Shown: piece by piece, positions 1-5,573 of the stretch
Position numbering within the stretch: position 1 is the stretch's first letter
Layout of the letters: each line of letters starts with the position of its first letter
DNA from: Microbacteriaceae bacterium
GTDB lineage: Bacteria > Actinomycetota > Actinomycetes > Actinomycetales > Microbacteriaceae
Assembly (NCBI GenBank): GCA_025464125.1
Contig: JAODLU010000318.1
Location: forward strand, 1 to 5,573
Direction: 5' to 3'
DNA: 5,573 bases
Made by a program: the position numbers and the translations under genes
Notes under the pieces: generated by a model
The model's database searches: none
Told to the model about the DNA's origin: nothing
The model's input: only the letters and a program-made list of their open reading frames with translations

Positions 1-650
1 TGAGTTCGCTGATCGCGGTTCGCGACGCGCAGGAGGCCGCACTTTCCGCTGGCACCGGCCTCGCCATCACCATCGGCGGTGACTGCGGGGTCGAGCTCGC
101 CGCCATCGGCCACGCGGCATCCGGCGGAGGCGAACTGGCAGTGCTGTGGATCGACGCCCACCCAGACATCCACACTGCAGAGTCCTCCCCATCCGGCGCT
201 TTCCACGGCATGGTGGTCCGCAGCCTGCTCGGTGAAGGTGTGCCGGAGCTCATTCCCGCCACCCCGATCGTCGCGAGCCGTCTTATCCTGGCTGGCACGC
301 GGGCGCTGGATGACGCAGAGCAGCAGTTCGTCGAAGAGTCGGGCATCCGCATGCTCACGCCGACCGGGCTCACGCCAGCGGCAGTTACCGCGGCCCTTGG
401 TGAGTCGGGGGCGTCGGCCCTTTACATCCACGTGGACCTCGACGTTCTCGACCCTGCCGAATTCTCCGGCCTCACCTTTCCCGAGCCTTTCGGCCTCACC
501 CTTGCCCAGCTGGTCGAGGTGATCGCTGCCGCGAAGGCAGCCCTGCCGCTCGCGGGCGCCGGGGTCACCGAGTTCGCACCTTCGTCGCCGGATGCCGCGG
601 CAGACGATCTCGGCAGCATCCTCCGTATCATCGGCGCTCTCGCCGCCTGA
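1..650 (+). CDS. Arginase/agmatinase-family ureohydrolase, 5' truncated by window edge
   Basis: This is a metal-dependent ureohydrolase-fold enzyme, probably cytosolic, of the arginase/agmatinase/formimidoylglutamase superfamily. The frame is open from base 3 and gives 215 residues, so roughly the first 60-80 residues of a usual 270-300 residue protein lie outside the window. Visible motifs, numbered from the first full codon, are GGDC (25-28), DAHPD (51-55), FHG with a likely proton-shuttle His68, HVDLDVLDP (143-151) and a Glu190 in GVTEF. Their spacing matches human arginase I as I recall it: 23 residues between the first two motifs, 13 from Asp55 to His68, and 43 from Asp147 to Glu190. The oddity is Cys28, where arginases usually have a metal-binding His. 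Residues matching the arginine carboxylate contacts also differ (His57 for Asn, Ala66 for Asn), so the substrate may not be arginine. A GTG at 141 lies inside the conserved core and is not the start. The family call is firm, the substrate unknown. Confidence 0.9.
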   Translation, partial: SSLIAVRDAQEAALSAGTGLAITIGGDCGVELAAIGHAASGGGELAVLWIDAHPDIHTAESSPSGAFHGMVVRSLLGEGVPELIPATPIVASRLILAGTRALDDAEQQFVEESGIRMLTPTGLTPAAVTAALGESGASALYIHVDLDVLDPAEFSGLTFPEPFGLTLAQLVEVIAAAKAALPLAGAGVTEFAPSSPDAAADDLGSILRIIGALAA

Positions 651-706
651 GTCACCGCTCCTCCCCCTCCAGCGTCACGGCCGAGGTTTCACCAGGTCGG
701 AATCCT

Positions 707-722
707 GCACGGCACACCGTGC
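707..722. promoter_or_regulatory. Perfect 6-bp inverted repeat (possible operator or weak hairpin) with nearby -10-like box
   Basis: GCACGG and CCGTGC form a perfect dyad around a four-base centre (CACA), 56 bases after the ureohydrolase stop. A -10-like TACTCT sits at 733-738, just downstream, and could drive the secreted-protein gene with a 5' leader of about 20 bases. I see no convincing -35 hexamer at the right distance. The dyad could be an operator just upstream of that box, or a short terminator hairpin for the upstream gene, although no T-run follows it. The rest of 651-766 shows nothing I recognise apart from the ribosome binding site. Confidence 0.3.
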
Positions 723-753
723 CTGCGCTTTCTACTCTCGTTACATCACGGCC

Positions 754-760
754 GGGAGGA
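754..760 (+). promoter_or_regulatory. Strong ribosome binding site that fixes the start at 767
   Basis: GGGAGGA ends six bases before ATG 767. An upstream in-frame GTG at 719 would lengthen the protein by 16 residues, but it lies inside the inverted repeat, lacks a comparable Shine-Dalgarno sequence, and would place an atypical stretch ahead of the signal peptide. This site therefore decides the start. Confidence 0.8.
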
Positions 761-766
761 ACCACC

Positions 767-2032
767 ATGACATTCCAGCGCACAGCAGGTGCCGCACATC
801 GCCAGAACCACGCCATCCGTCGCATTATCGGGGTGATTCTCGTTGCCGCCGCAATTACCACCGGCGTGCTTATCGCCATGCCACAGCAGGTGTCGGCCGC
901 CGAACTCGGCCCTGGTTACCAGTACCGCGGGCAGGCCACGAGCCATCTCGGCGGGTACCGCAATCCAGACGGGTCGACCAGCTACTGCATCAACGCCGGC
1001 CTGCCGAGCGCGGTCGGCAGGGAGACCGGAGACTCCGGGGTGGTTGCCGAGGTGAACGGTCTCGACCCGGCTGCGATGGTGAGGCTGAACCTCGTGCTGA
1101 CGCGGCACGGCAACACCAACGACGACAACACCGCGGCAGCCGTTGCGATGGCGGTATGGAGCATCGCTGACGGCGCCGCATACGACGCGGAGGGCGGCGA
1201 CGTGTTCGTGGCCGGCCGGGCGCCCCAGGCGCAGCGGGTAGCCATCCGCGAACTGGCTGCGGACTTTCGCAACGAAGCGAGCGCGTACGTGATTCCGTCA
1301 GGATCAGCCTCGCTCGCACTCACTATCGATCCGACGAACACAGCACTCGGGTGGGTCGATGTGGCAGTGCAGCCGGCGAGCGCCGCGGGCACCCTCACTC
1401 TCGTCGGCGGAGTCTTCGCCGACACGAAGAGCGCCACCATGGACGGAGTGAGCGGCACAGCGCACCTCCCGATCCGGGGCACACCCACCGGTGATCGCGC
1501 ATACCGGATGTCAGTCACCGGCCAGTTCCAGACCGACGGCGGGCCCGCACCGACCGTGCATCTCTACTCGACCCTCGGAGCCCAGTCCTTGACGGCCGCC
1601 GGCACCGGATCGCTGCTCGTTCTCTCGGCGTCTGCGGTCGACGCTGCTGATCGACTGGTGCCCGCGATCACGTCTGTAGCCCAGCAGGCTGCACTCGTCG
1701 GCGAAACGGTGATCGATACGGTGAAGGCGACCGGCGTGCCAGCCAGTGGCATGCTGCTCACCTGGGCGGGGTACCTGCAGCAACTCTCGCTCGCAGCGCC
1801 TACCTGCACCGACAAGACCCGCGTGTTCGAGAGCACCGAGCCCCTGCGCATCACGGCAGACGGTGAATACAGCTCAGAACAATTCCCCGTGCTCGATTCC
1901 CACGCCGGCACACTGCTGTGGGTGGCGACGGCCACGGTCAACGGCGAGGTGGTCGCCGAGGGTGAGTGCGGCGATCCGCTCGAACGCTCAGTATTGTCTG
2001 CGGTCGTGCACCTGCCGGTGGTGAGCGGGTGA
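767..2032 (+). CDS. Secreted protein with thioester-domain-like N-terminus and C-terminal actinobacterial surface Ig-like domain
   Basis: A 421-residue exported protein of unknown function. Residues 1-19 are basic (R5, R12, R18, R19), 20-38 are hydrophobic, and VSA (42-44) offers a signal peptidase cleavage site. Residues about 50-175 contain SYCIN (Cys74) and AVAMAVWSIADG (125-136), which resemble the Cys segment and the Q-x-A-x-W segment of thioester/TQXA adhesin domains, but Ala127 stands where the Gln would be. Residues about 180-290 look like a beta-rich domain (alternating hydrophobic strands). Residues about 298-417 resemble a domain repeated in many actinobacterial surface proteins (ITSVAQ, DTVKATG, LTW-GYLQ, then DGEYSS, LLWVATA, ECGDPLERS). 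Cys347 and Cys401 probably pair there. There is no LPXTG motif and no C-terminal membrane segment, so sortase anchoring is unlikely. The stop codon overlaps the start of the L,D-transpeptidase-like gene, so the two are translationally coupled and probably share an envelope task. Export is well supported; the domain assignments are from memory of family patterns. Confidence 0.8.
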   Translation: MTFQRTAGAAHRQNHAIRRIIGVILVAAAITTGVLIAMPQQVSAAELGPGYQYRGQATSHLGGYRNPDGSTSYCINAGLPSAVGRETGDSGVVAEVNGLDPAAMVRLNLVLTRHGNTNDDNTAAAVAMAVWSIADGAAYDAEGGDVFVAGRAPQAQRVAIRELAADFRNEASAYVIPSGSASLALTIDPTNTALGWVDVAVQPASAAGTLTLVGGVFADTKSATMDGVSGTAHLPIRGTPTGDRAYRMSVTGQFQTDGGPAPTVHLYSTLGAQSLTAAGTGSLLVLSASAVDAADRLVPAITSVAQQAALVGETVIDTVKATGVPASGMLLTWAGYLQQLSLAAPTCTDKTRVFESTEPLRITADGEYSSEQFPVLDSHAGTLLWVATATVNGEVVAEGECGDPLERSVLSAVVHLPVVSG

Positions 2033-2925
2033 CCCGCAGGACGGTGCTCGCCATCGCCGGGGGTTCGGCGATCACTGCGGCGGCGGTTGTCGTCGCATCA
2101 GTAGTAGTGCTCGGCATCGCACACCCGCAGCCGCACAGCACGCCCTCCGTTGAGGCGCCGGTCGTCCTGACCGCCATCGCACTCGAAGCTGCATACCTGC
2201 CGCCAACGCCTGCCGAGCTGGCGGCCCTGCCGGAGGCCAGGTACGACGCAGTGATAGCCCGGCTGTTGCAGTCGCCGTCATCGACCGTCGTGGCGGTGAG
2301 CAGCACGTGGTCGCTGGCGACGGATGTCGCGGTCTACGGCGCTGGTGCGGCTCCCGCTGCACGGCTCCCAGCGCTGAACTTCCTCGGGCAGCCGACCGTG
2401 GTGGTCAGCATCGAACACCGGGACGACTGGATGCTCGTGCTCACCCCGGCGCGCAGGTCGCTCCCCTCGGCGAGCGGGGGCTCGGCCCCAGCGCAGACCG
2501 CCGGCTGGGTGCGAGCTGACGCGCTGCTCGACGAACAGCACCTCGACGAGCAGGTCGTCGTGTCAGTGTCTGCGCGGACCATCTCCATCGTGGACAGCGA
2601 TCAGAACGGCGGGCCAGCGCAGCGCAGCTGGCCGGTCGGCATCGGCATGGCGGGAACCCCCACTCCAACCGGCGTCACCGGCTACCTGCAGGAGCGATAC
2701 TTCGACCCTGCACAGGGCCAGCAGCAGCACCGGGTGCAGCTCACCTCCCTGCACTCGGCCGCGGCAGACGAACCATTCGGCGGCAGCGATGGCGGTCTCA
2801 TCGGCATCCACTACGCGCGCGCATCCAGCGGAGCGCTCTCGCACGGCTGCATCAGGCTGCCGGCCGAGGCGATCGACGCCATCGACGCCCTGCCGCTCGG
2901 CACTCTTGTGCGGCTCGACCCGTGA
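2029..2925 (+). CDS. Membrane-anchored L,D-transpeptidase-like protein (SH3-like + YkuD domains)
   Basis: A 298-residue envelope protein. YkuD enzymes make 3-3 peptidoglycan cross-links or attach other acceptors to stem peptides through a catalytic Cys. Residues 1-5 are basic and about 6-30 form one hydrophobic segment without a lipobox, so it is probably an N-terminal anchor with the rest outside. Residues about 88-167 resemble the small SH3-like domain seen before YkuD in actinobacterial enzymes (DVAVYGA, DDWMLVL, GWVRADAL). Residues about 175-298 are YkuD: strand VVVSVSARTISIVDS, GTPTPTG (209-215), His261 in GIHYA, SHGCIRL (271-277) with Cys274, and the closing LGTLVRLDP. His261 to Cys274 is 13 residues, shorter than the 16 I count from memory in Bacillus YkuD, and HYA replaces the usual HGT. 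GTG 2029 is chosen because its GTGA overlap with the preceding stop is a typical coupling junction and it places basic residues directly before the membrane segment. GTG 1966 is possible but would add a 21-residue arginine-rich tail and a 67-base overlap. The Shine-Dalgarno sequence is weak (GGTGGTGAG, 2017-2025). Confidence 0.88.
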   Translation: MTRRTVLAIAGGSAITAAAVVVASVVVLGIAHPQPHSTPSVEAPVVLTAIALEAAYLPPTPAELAALPEARYDAVIARLLQSPSSTVVAVSSTWSLATDVAVYGAGAAPAARLPALNFLGQPTVVVSIEHRDDWMLVLTPARRSLPSASGGSAPAQTAGWVRADALLDEQHLDEQVVVSVSARTISIVDSDQNGGPAQRSWPVGIGMAGTPTPTGVTGYLQERYFDPAQGQQQHRVQLTSLHSAAADEPFGGSDGGLIGIHYARASSGALSHGCIRLPAEAIDAIDALPLGTLVRLDP

Positions 2926-2942
2926 TCGGCATGAGCCGCGCG
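2907..2942 (+). terminator. Possible stem-loop spanning the L,D-transpeptidase stop codon
   Basis: GCGGCTC (2910-2916) pairs perfectly with GAGCCGC (2933-2939). G-C and G-T pairs can extend it to about 11 pairs (2907-2917 with 2932-2942), leaving a loop of about 14 bases that contains the stop codon. No T-run follows, and the -10-like box of the next gene begins two bases later. It may be a weak or factor-dependent terminator, an attenuating structure, or chance in GC-rich sequence. Confidence 0.25.
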
Positions 2943-2944
2943 CG

Positions 2945-2950
2945 TAGCAT
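2945..2950 (+). promoter_or_regulatory. -10-like TAGCAT positioned for a leaderless transcript
   Basis: TAGCAT fits the actinobacterial TANNNT -10 pattern and lies six bases before ATG 2957, about where a -10 sits when transcription starts at the A of the ATG. There is no Shine-Dalgarno sequence in the 31-base gap, which fits leaderless initiation. No clear -35 element is visible, which is common for such promoters. The alternative is read-through from the upstream operon. Confidence 0.35.
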
Positions 2951-2956
2951 TGCGCC

Positions 2957-4363
2957 ATGGTCACCACGAACTACGACGTCATAGTTATCGGAGCCGGAGC
3001 GGTCGGCGAGAACATCGCAGATCGCGCAGTGCAGGGAGGCCTCAAGGCCCTCATCATCGAGAGCGAACTCGTCGGTGGCGAATGCTCATACTGGGCCTGC
3101 ATGCCGTCGAAGGTGCTGCTGCGCAGCGGCATCGCGCTGCGTGCGGCCCAGGCCGTCGCGGGAACGCGCGAGGCCGTCACCGGCGACCTCGACGTCGCGG
3201 CAGTCTTCGCCAGGCGCGACAGCTTCACCCACGACTGGGACGACAAGAGCCAGGTCGACTGGCTCGACAGCGCACACATCGACCTCGTGCGCGGCCACGC
3301 GACCATCACCGGAGTGAAACAGGTGACCGTCGACGGCACCGTCTACACGGCGTCGCACGCAGTTGCCGTGAGCACCGGCTCTGCCGCACTCATGCCCGAT
3401 ATTCCGGGACTTGCCGACTCGGCGCCGTGGACGAGCCGCGACGCCACCAGCGCCAAATCGGCCCCCGCATCCCTCGCCATCATCGGCGGCGGGGTGGTTG
3501 CCGTCGAAATGGCAACCGCATATGCCAGTTTCGGCACCCAGGTTACGATCATCGCGAGGAGCGGGCTGCTCGCTGGGCAGGAACCGTTCGCGGTCGAAGC
3601 GGTGACGGATGCCCTGAAGGGCTTCGGCGTGACCCTCAGGCTCGGCACCTCCCCCACCAGCGTCGCCCGTACGGGTACCGGCGTCGAGCTCAGGCTCGGC
3701 GACGGCAGCACGGTTTCGGCCGCCGAGGTCCTTGTCGCCACAGGTCGCGTGCCCCGCACCACAGACCTCGGACTCGAGAACATCGGTCTCACTCCGGGCA
3801 ACTGGCTCGACGTGGACGACACGATGCTCGTGAAGGGCTTCGACTGGCTGTACGCCTGTGGTGACGTGAACCATCGCGCGCTGCTCACCCATCAGGGCAA
3901 GTACCAGGCGAGGGCCGCGGGCGACGTCATCGCGGCGCGGGCGCTCGGGCAGCCTGTCGCCGACCAGCCGTGGGGCAAGCATGTGGCGACGGCTGACCAC
4001 GAAATGGTTCCGCAGGTCACGTTCAGCGACCCTGAGGTCGCGAGCGTCGGACTCACTGCAGATGCTGCGAAGAAGGCGGGCTACGACATCCGCGTCGTGG
4101 ATTACAACATCGGCTGGATCGCGGGGGCTTCTGTGCAGGCCGATGACTACAAGGGGCAGGCCCGCATGGTCGTCGACGAGAAACGCGGAGTCATTATCGG
4201 TGTGACATTCGTCGGACAGGATGTCTCAGAGATGCTGCACGCCGCCACGACTGCAATCGTCGGCGAGGTCCCCATCGAGAGGCTGTGGCACGCAGTGCCG
4301 GCGTACCCGACGATGAACGAGATCTGGTTGCGCCTGCTCGAGGGCTACGGCAGGCCGGCGTAA
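2957..4363 (+). CDS. FAD-dependent pyridine nucleotide-disulfide oxidoreductase (class I-like)
   Basis: A 468-residue cytosolic flavoenzyme of the glutathione reductase/dihydrolipoamide dehydrogenase superfamily, at the usual family length. The FAD Rossmann motif GAGAVGE is at 12-18. The redox pair Cys43 and Cys48 sits in GGECSYWACMPSK (40-52) with the standard four-residue gap. The NAD(P) Rossmann motif GGGVVAVE is at 177-184, ATGRVP at 261-266, the second FAD contact YACGDV at 299-304, and the dimerisation domain runs from about 348. The strand ending in IIAR (198-201) has no Glu for NADH ribose binding and has Arg201, which hints at NADPH. At the C-terminus, HAVPAYPTMNE (445-455) replaces the canonical HxHPTxxE, so Tyr450 stands where the catalytic His would be. 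GGECSYxACMPSK enzymes are, as I recall, a common actinobacterial group of unknown substrate. It is unlikely to be mycothione reductase or dihydrolipoamide dehydrogenase, which have GGTCLNxGC and the His-Glu pair. The electron acceptor is unknown. Confidence 0.92.
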   Translation: MVTTNYDVIVIGAGAVGENIADRAVQGGLKALIIESELVGGECSYWACMPSKVLLRSGIALRAAQAVAGTREAVTGDLDVAAVFARRDSFTHDWDDKSQVDWLDSAHIDLVRGHATITGVKQVTVDGTVYTASHAVAVSTGSAALMPDIPGLADSAPWTSRDATSAKSAPASLAIIGGGVVAVEMATAYASFGTQVTIIARSGLLAGQEPFAVEAVTDALKGFGVTLRLGTSPTSVARTGTGVELRLGDGSTVSAAEVLVATGRVPRTTDLGLENIGLTPGNWLDVDDTMLVKGFDWLYACGDVNHRALLTHQGKYQARAAGDVIAARALGQPVADQPWGKHVATADHEMVPQVTFSDPEVASVGLTADAAKKAGYDIRVVDYNIGWIAGASVQADDYKGQARMVVDEKRGVIIGVTFVGQDVSEMLHAATTAIVGEVPIERLWHAVPAYPTMNEIWLRLLEGYGRPA

Positions 4364-5565
4364 ACACCGAGCAGGGCCGCAGCTGTCGCACCCCATGTGA
4401 AGCCCTCGGCATGATGGCGAGCCGAGACCGACAGCGCTGCGAGCCGGCGGGGGTCAGCGAGCAGTCCTTCGATGACCTGCGCCCACGCGAAAGGTTCGCG
4501 GGTGTCGACGAGCACGCCCGACACGCCGTCCGCCACAGACTCGACGAGGCCGCTGCCCCTGAACGCGACCACGGGGGTTCCGCTCGCCGCAGCTTCAATC
4601 GCAACCATGCCGAACGTCTCCGATCGTGAGGGAATCACGGCGACCGTCGAGGCGGCCAGCAGGTCGGCCAGCTCGACGCGCGCCAGGGCGCCGGCAAAGC
4701 GCACGTCGTCGTCGAGGCCGAGCTCGTGCACAATCGCTCGCAGCCGCACCCCGTACTCTTCCTCCCCGGGGGTGGGATCTCCCGCCACAACGAGCACGGG
4801 TCGAGGAGCCTGCATTGCAGCCAGCGCACGCACTGCCAGCTCCTGGTCCTTCAGCGGCTGCACACGACCGACGACGGCGAGCAGTTGCCTGCCCGGCTCG
4901 ACCCCGAGGCGCTGCCGCACCGCCGCCGCGTTCGCAGCCCGGGTCGGAGTGAACCGGTCGACATCCACCCCAGGTGGCACCACCCAGATCCGTTCGGCCG
5001 GAGCACGCACCTCGTCGATCAGAGCAGTTGCTTCTGCGGCTGACCCCGCCACGATGCCGCTGGCCTGGTTCGCGAGGTAACGCTCGGTGTAGAACCTGCG
5101 CTCCCCTTCCGGCATCTGCCCGGGGCCGAGGGTCAGGTTCTTCATCGCCGCGACAGTGTGGAAGCTCTGCACGAACGGGACGCCGAGTTCGAGAGCGACC
5201 GGCAGCGTTGCAAGGCCGCTCAACCAGTAGTGCGCGTGGATCAGCTGGTAGGCCGACGAGGTTCGTCCGGCCAGGTCCGCCACGGCTTCGCCGAACTCGT
5301 CAGTTACCTCCGCCAGGCTTGCCCTGGCAAGCGGGCCATACGGTCCCGCCGCGAGCTCGTGCAGCCTGACGCCGTCGAACACCTCGGTGACGCCGGGTGC
5401 CGCAACCGCCCTGGTCAGGATGTCGACGGCAACGCCCCTGCGGGAAAGCTGCTCGGCCACGGCCATGATCGAGATGTTCATGCCTCCAGCGTCGCCGCTG
5501 CCCGGCTGTGCAATCGGCGAGGTATGCATCGAGACCATCGCGATTCTCTGGATGGCTGCCGGCAT
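4345..5565 (-). CDS. MshA-like GT4 glycosyltransferase (D-inositol-3-phosphate glycosyltransferase family)
   Basis: A 406-residue GT-B retaining glycosyltransferase. MshA transfers GlcNAc from UDP-GlcNAc to inositol 3-phosphate, the first step of mycothiol synthesis. The N-terminal domain opens with MVSMHTSPIAQPGSGDAGGM (10-29), a hallmark of the MshA group, followed by GPYGPLAR (74-81), AHYWLSG (111-117) and FHTVAAMKN (135-143). The C-terminal domain has VGRVQPLKD (232-240, with Arg234 and Lys239 for the nucleotide-sugar phosphates) and SRSETFGMVAIEA (313-325) with the E-x7-E pair Glu316/Glu324. Compared with Corynebacterium MshA from memory, Tyr113, Thr137 and Arg156 or Arg157 would keep the inositol-phosphate pocket, while Arg81 replaces a Lys. 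It is somewhat shorter than typical MshA (about 420-480). It may instead be a related transferase, such as a sucrose-phosphate-synthase-like or other inositol glycosyltransferase, so no gene symbol is given. The start ATG at 5565 suits the family's short N-terminus, but only eight bases upstream are visible and the frame stays open to the edge. Confidence 0.88.
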   Translation of the reverse strand: MPAAIQRIAMVSMHTSPIAQPGSGDAGGMNISIMAVAEQLSRRGVAVDILTRAVAAPGVTEVFDGVRLHELAAGPYGPLARASLAEVTDEFGEAVADLAGRTSSAYQLIHAHYWLSGLATLPVALELGVPFVQSFHTVAAMKNLTLGPGQMPEGERRFYTERYLANQASGIVAGSAAEATALIDEVRAPAERIWVVPPGVDVDRFTPTRAANAAAVRQRLGVEPGRQLLAVVGRVQPLKDQELAVRALAAMQAPRPVLVVAGDPTPGEEEYGVRLRAIVHELGLDDDVRFAGALARVELADLLAASTVAVIPSRSETFGMVAIEAAASGTPVVAFRGSGLVESVADGVSGVLVDTREPFAWAQVIEGLLADPRRLAALSVSARHHAEGFTWGATAAALLGVYAGLP

Positions 5566-5573
5566 GGTGTCAC

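Noticed and set aside
79..522. A 147-codon plus-strand frame over the ureohydrolase gene
   Set aside because: It is Ser/Pro/Arg-rich and out of frame with the motif-bearing ureohydrolase reading.
982..1518. A 178-codon minus-strand frame under the secreted-protein gene
   Set aside because: No motif and low-complexity composition; the opposite strand has a signal peptide, a strong ribosome binding site and domain patterns.
767..2032. Sortase-anchored adhesin
   Set aside because: There is no LPXTG-like motif, hydrophobic tail or basic C-terminus; the protein ends shortly after the Ig-like domain.
2950..3864. A 304-codon plus-strand frame overlapping the oxidoreductase gene
   Set aside because: The translation is dominated by Arg, His and Gly, typical of a shifted GC-rich frame, and it starts within the same region without its own ribosome binding site.
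3086..4000. A 304-codon open frame on the minus strand opposite the oxidoreductase gene
   Set aside because: It is a GC-rich antisense shadow: low-complexity Arg/Gly/Ala-rich composition, no recognisable motif, and the plus strand has a clear full-length flavoenzyme.
4346..4362. Imperfect dyad TACG...CGTA spanning the two convergent stop codons as a bidirectional terminator
   Set aside because: Only the outer four pairs and a few inner ones match, with mismatches in the stem and no T-run on either side. It is explained by similar codons at the two gene ends.
2957..4363. Mycothione reductase, suggested by the neighbouring MshA-like gene
   Set aside because: The GGECSYWACMPSK and AYPTMNE motifs do not match mycothione reductase signatures, and the genes are convergent rather than in one operon.
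4472..5080. A 202-codon plus-strand frame opposite the glycosyltransferase gene
   Set aside because: It is Ser/Thr/Arg/Ala-rich, the usual complement of a GC-rich gene, and has no motif.

Overview
The window is GC-rich, with G or C at most third codon positions. It looks like the chromosome of a high-GC actinobacterium. Three things point that way: an MshA-like glycosyltransferase (mycothiol-type family), a membrane-anchored SH3-like/YkuD L,D-transpeptidase, and a secreted protein with an Ig-like domain typical of actinobacterial surface proteins. Possible leaderless transcription of one gene also fits. My best guess for the family is Microbacteriaceae, but this is inference from protein style, not from a marker gene. 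I see no mobile elements, RNA genes, CRISPR arrays or signs of recent transfer.

Layout from left to right. (1) The 3' part of an arginase/agmatinase-fold ureohydrolase gene on the plus strand, cut by the window edge and ending at 650. (2) A 116-base intergenic stretch holding a perfect inverted repeat and a strong ribosome binding site. (3) A two-gene unit on the plus strand: a 421-residue secreted protein (767-2032) overlapping by a GTGA junction a 298-residue anchored L,D-transpeptidase-like protein (2029-2925). (4) After 31 bases, a 468-residue FAD-dependent pyridine nucleotide-disulfide oxidoreductase (2957-4363), with a -10-like box placed as for a leaderless transcript. (5) A convergent minus-strand gene for an MshA-like GT4 glycosyltransferase (5565-4345), whose 3' end overlaps the oxidoreductase gene by 19 bases.

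How the genes may work together. The secreted protein and the transpeptidase-like protein are translationally coupled and both act outside the membrane, so they probably share a cell-envelope job. The idea that the enzyme processes or attaches its partner to peptidoglycan is speculative. The oxidoreductase and the MshA-like enzyme could both touch low-molecular-weight thiol metabolism, but the oxidoreductase does not carry mycothione reductase signatures and the genes are convergent, so the link is weak. The arginase-like gene appears unrelated to the rest.

The points most worth a second look are departures from canonical active sites: a Cys for a metal-ligand His in the ureohydrolase, a thioester-like Cys without its Gln partner in the secreted protein, a short His-to-Cys spacing in the transpeptidase, and a Tyr for the catalytic His in the oxidoreductase. 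Comparisons with named reference enzymes are from memory and were not aligned by computer.
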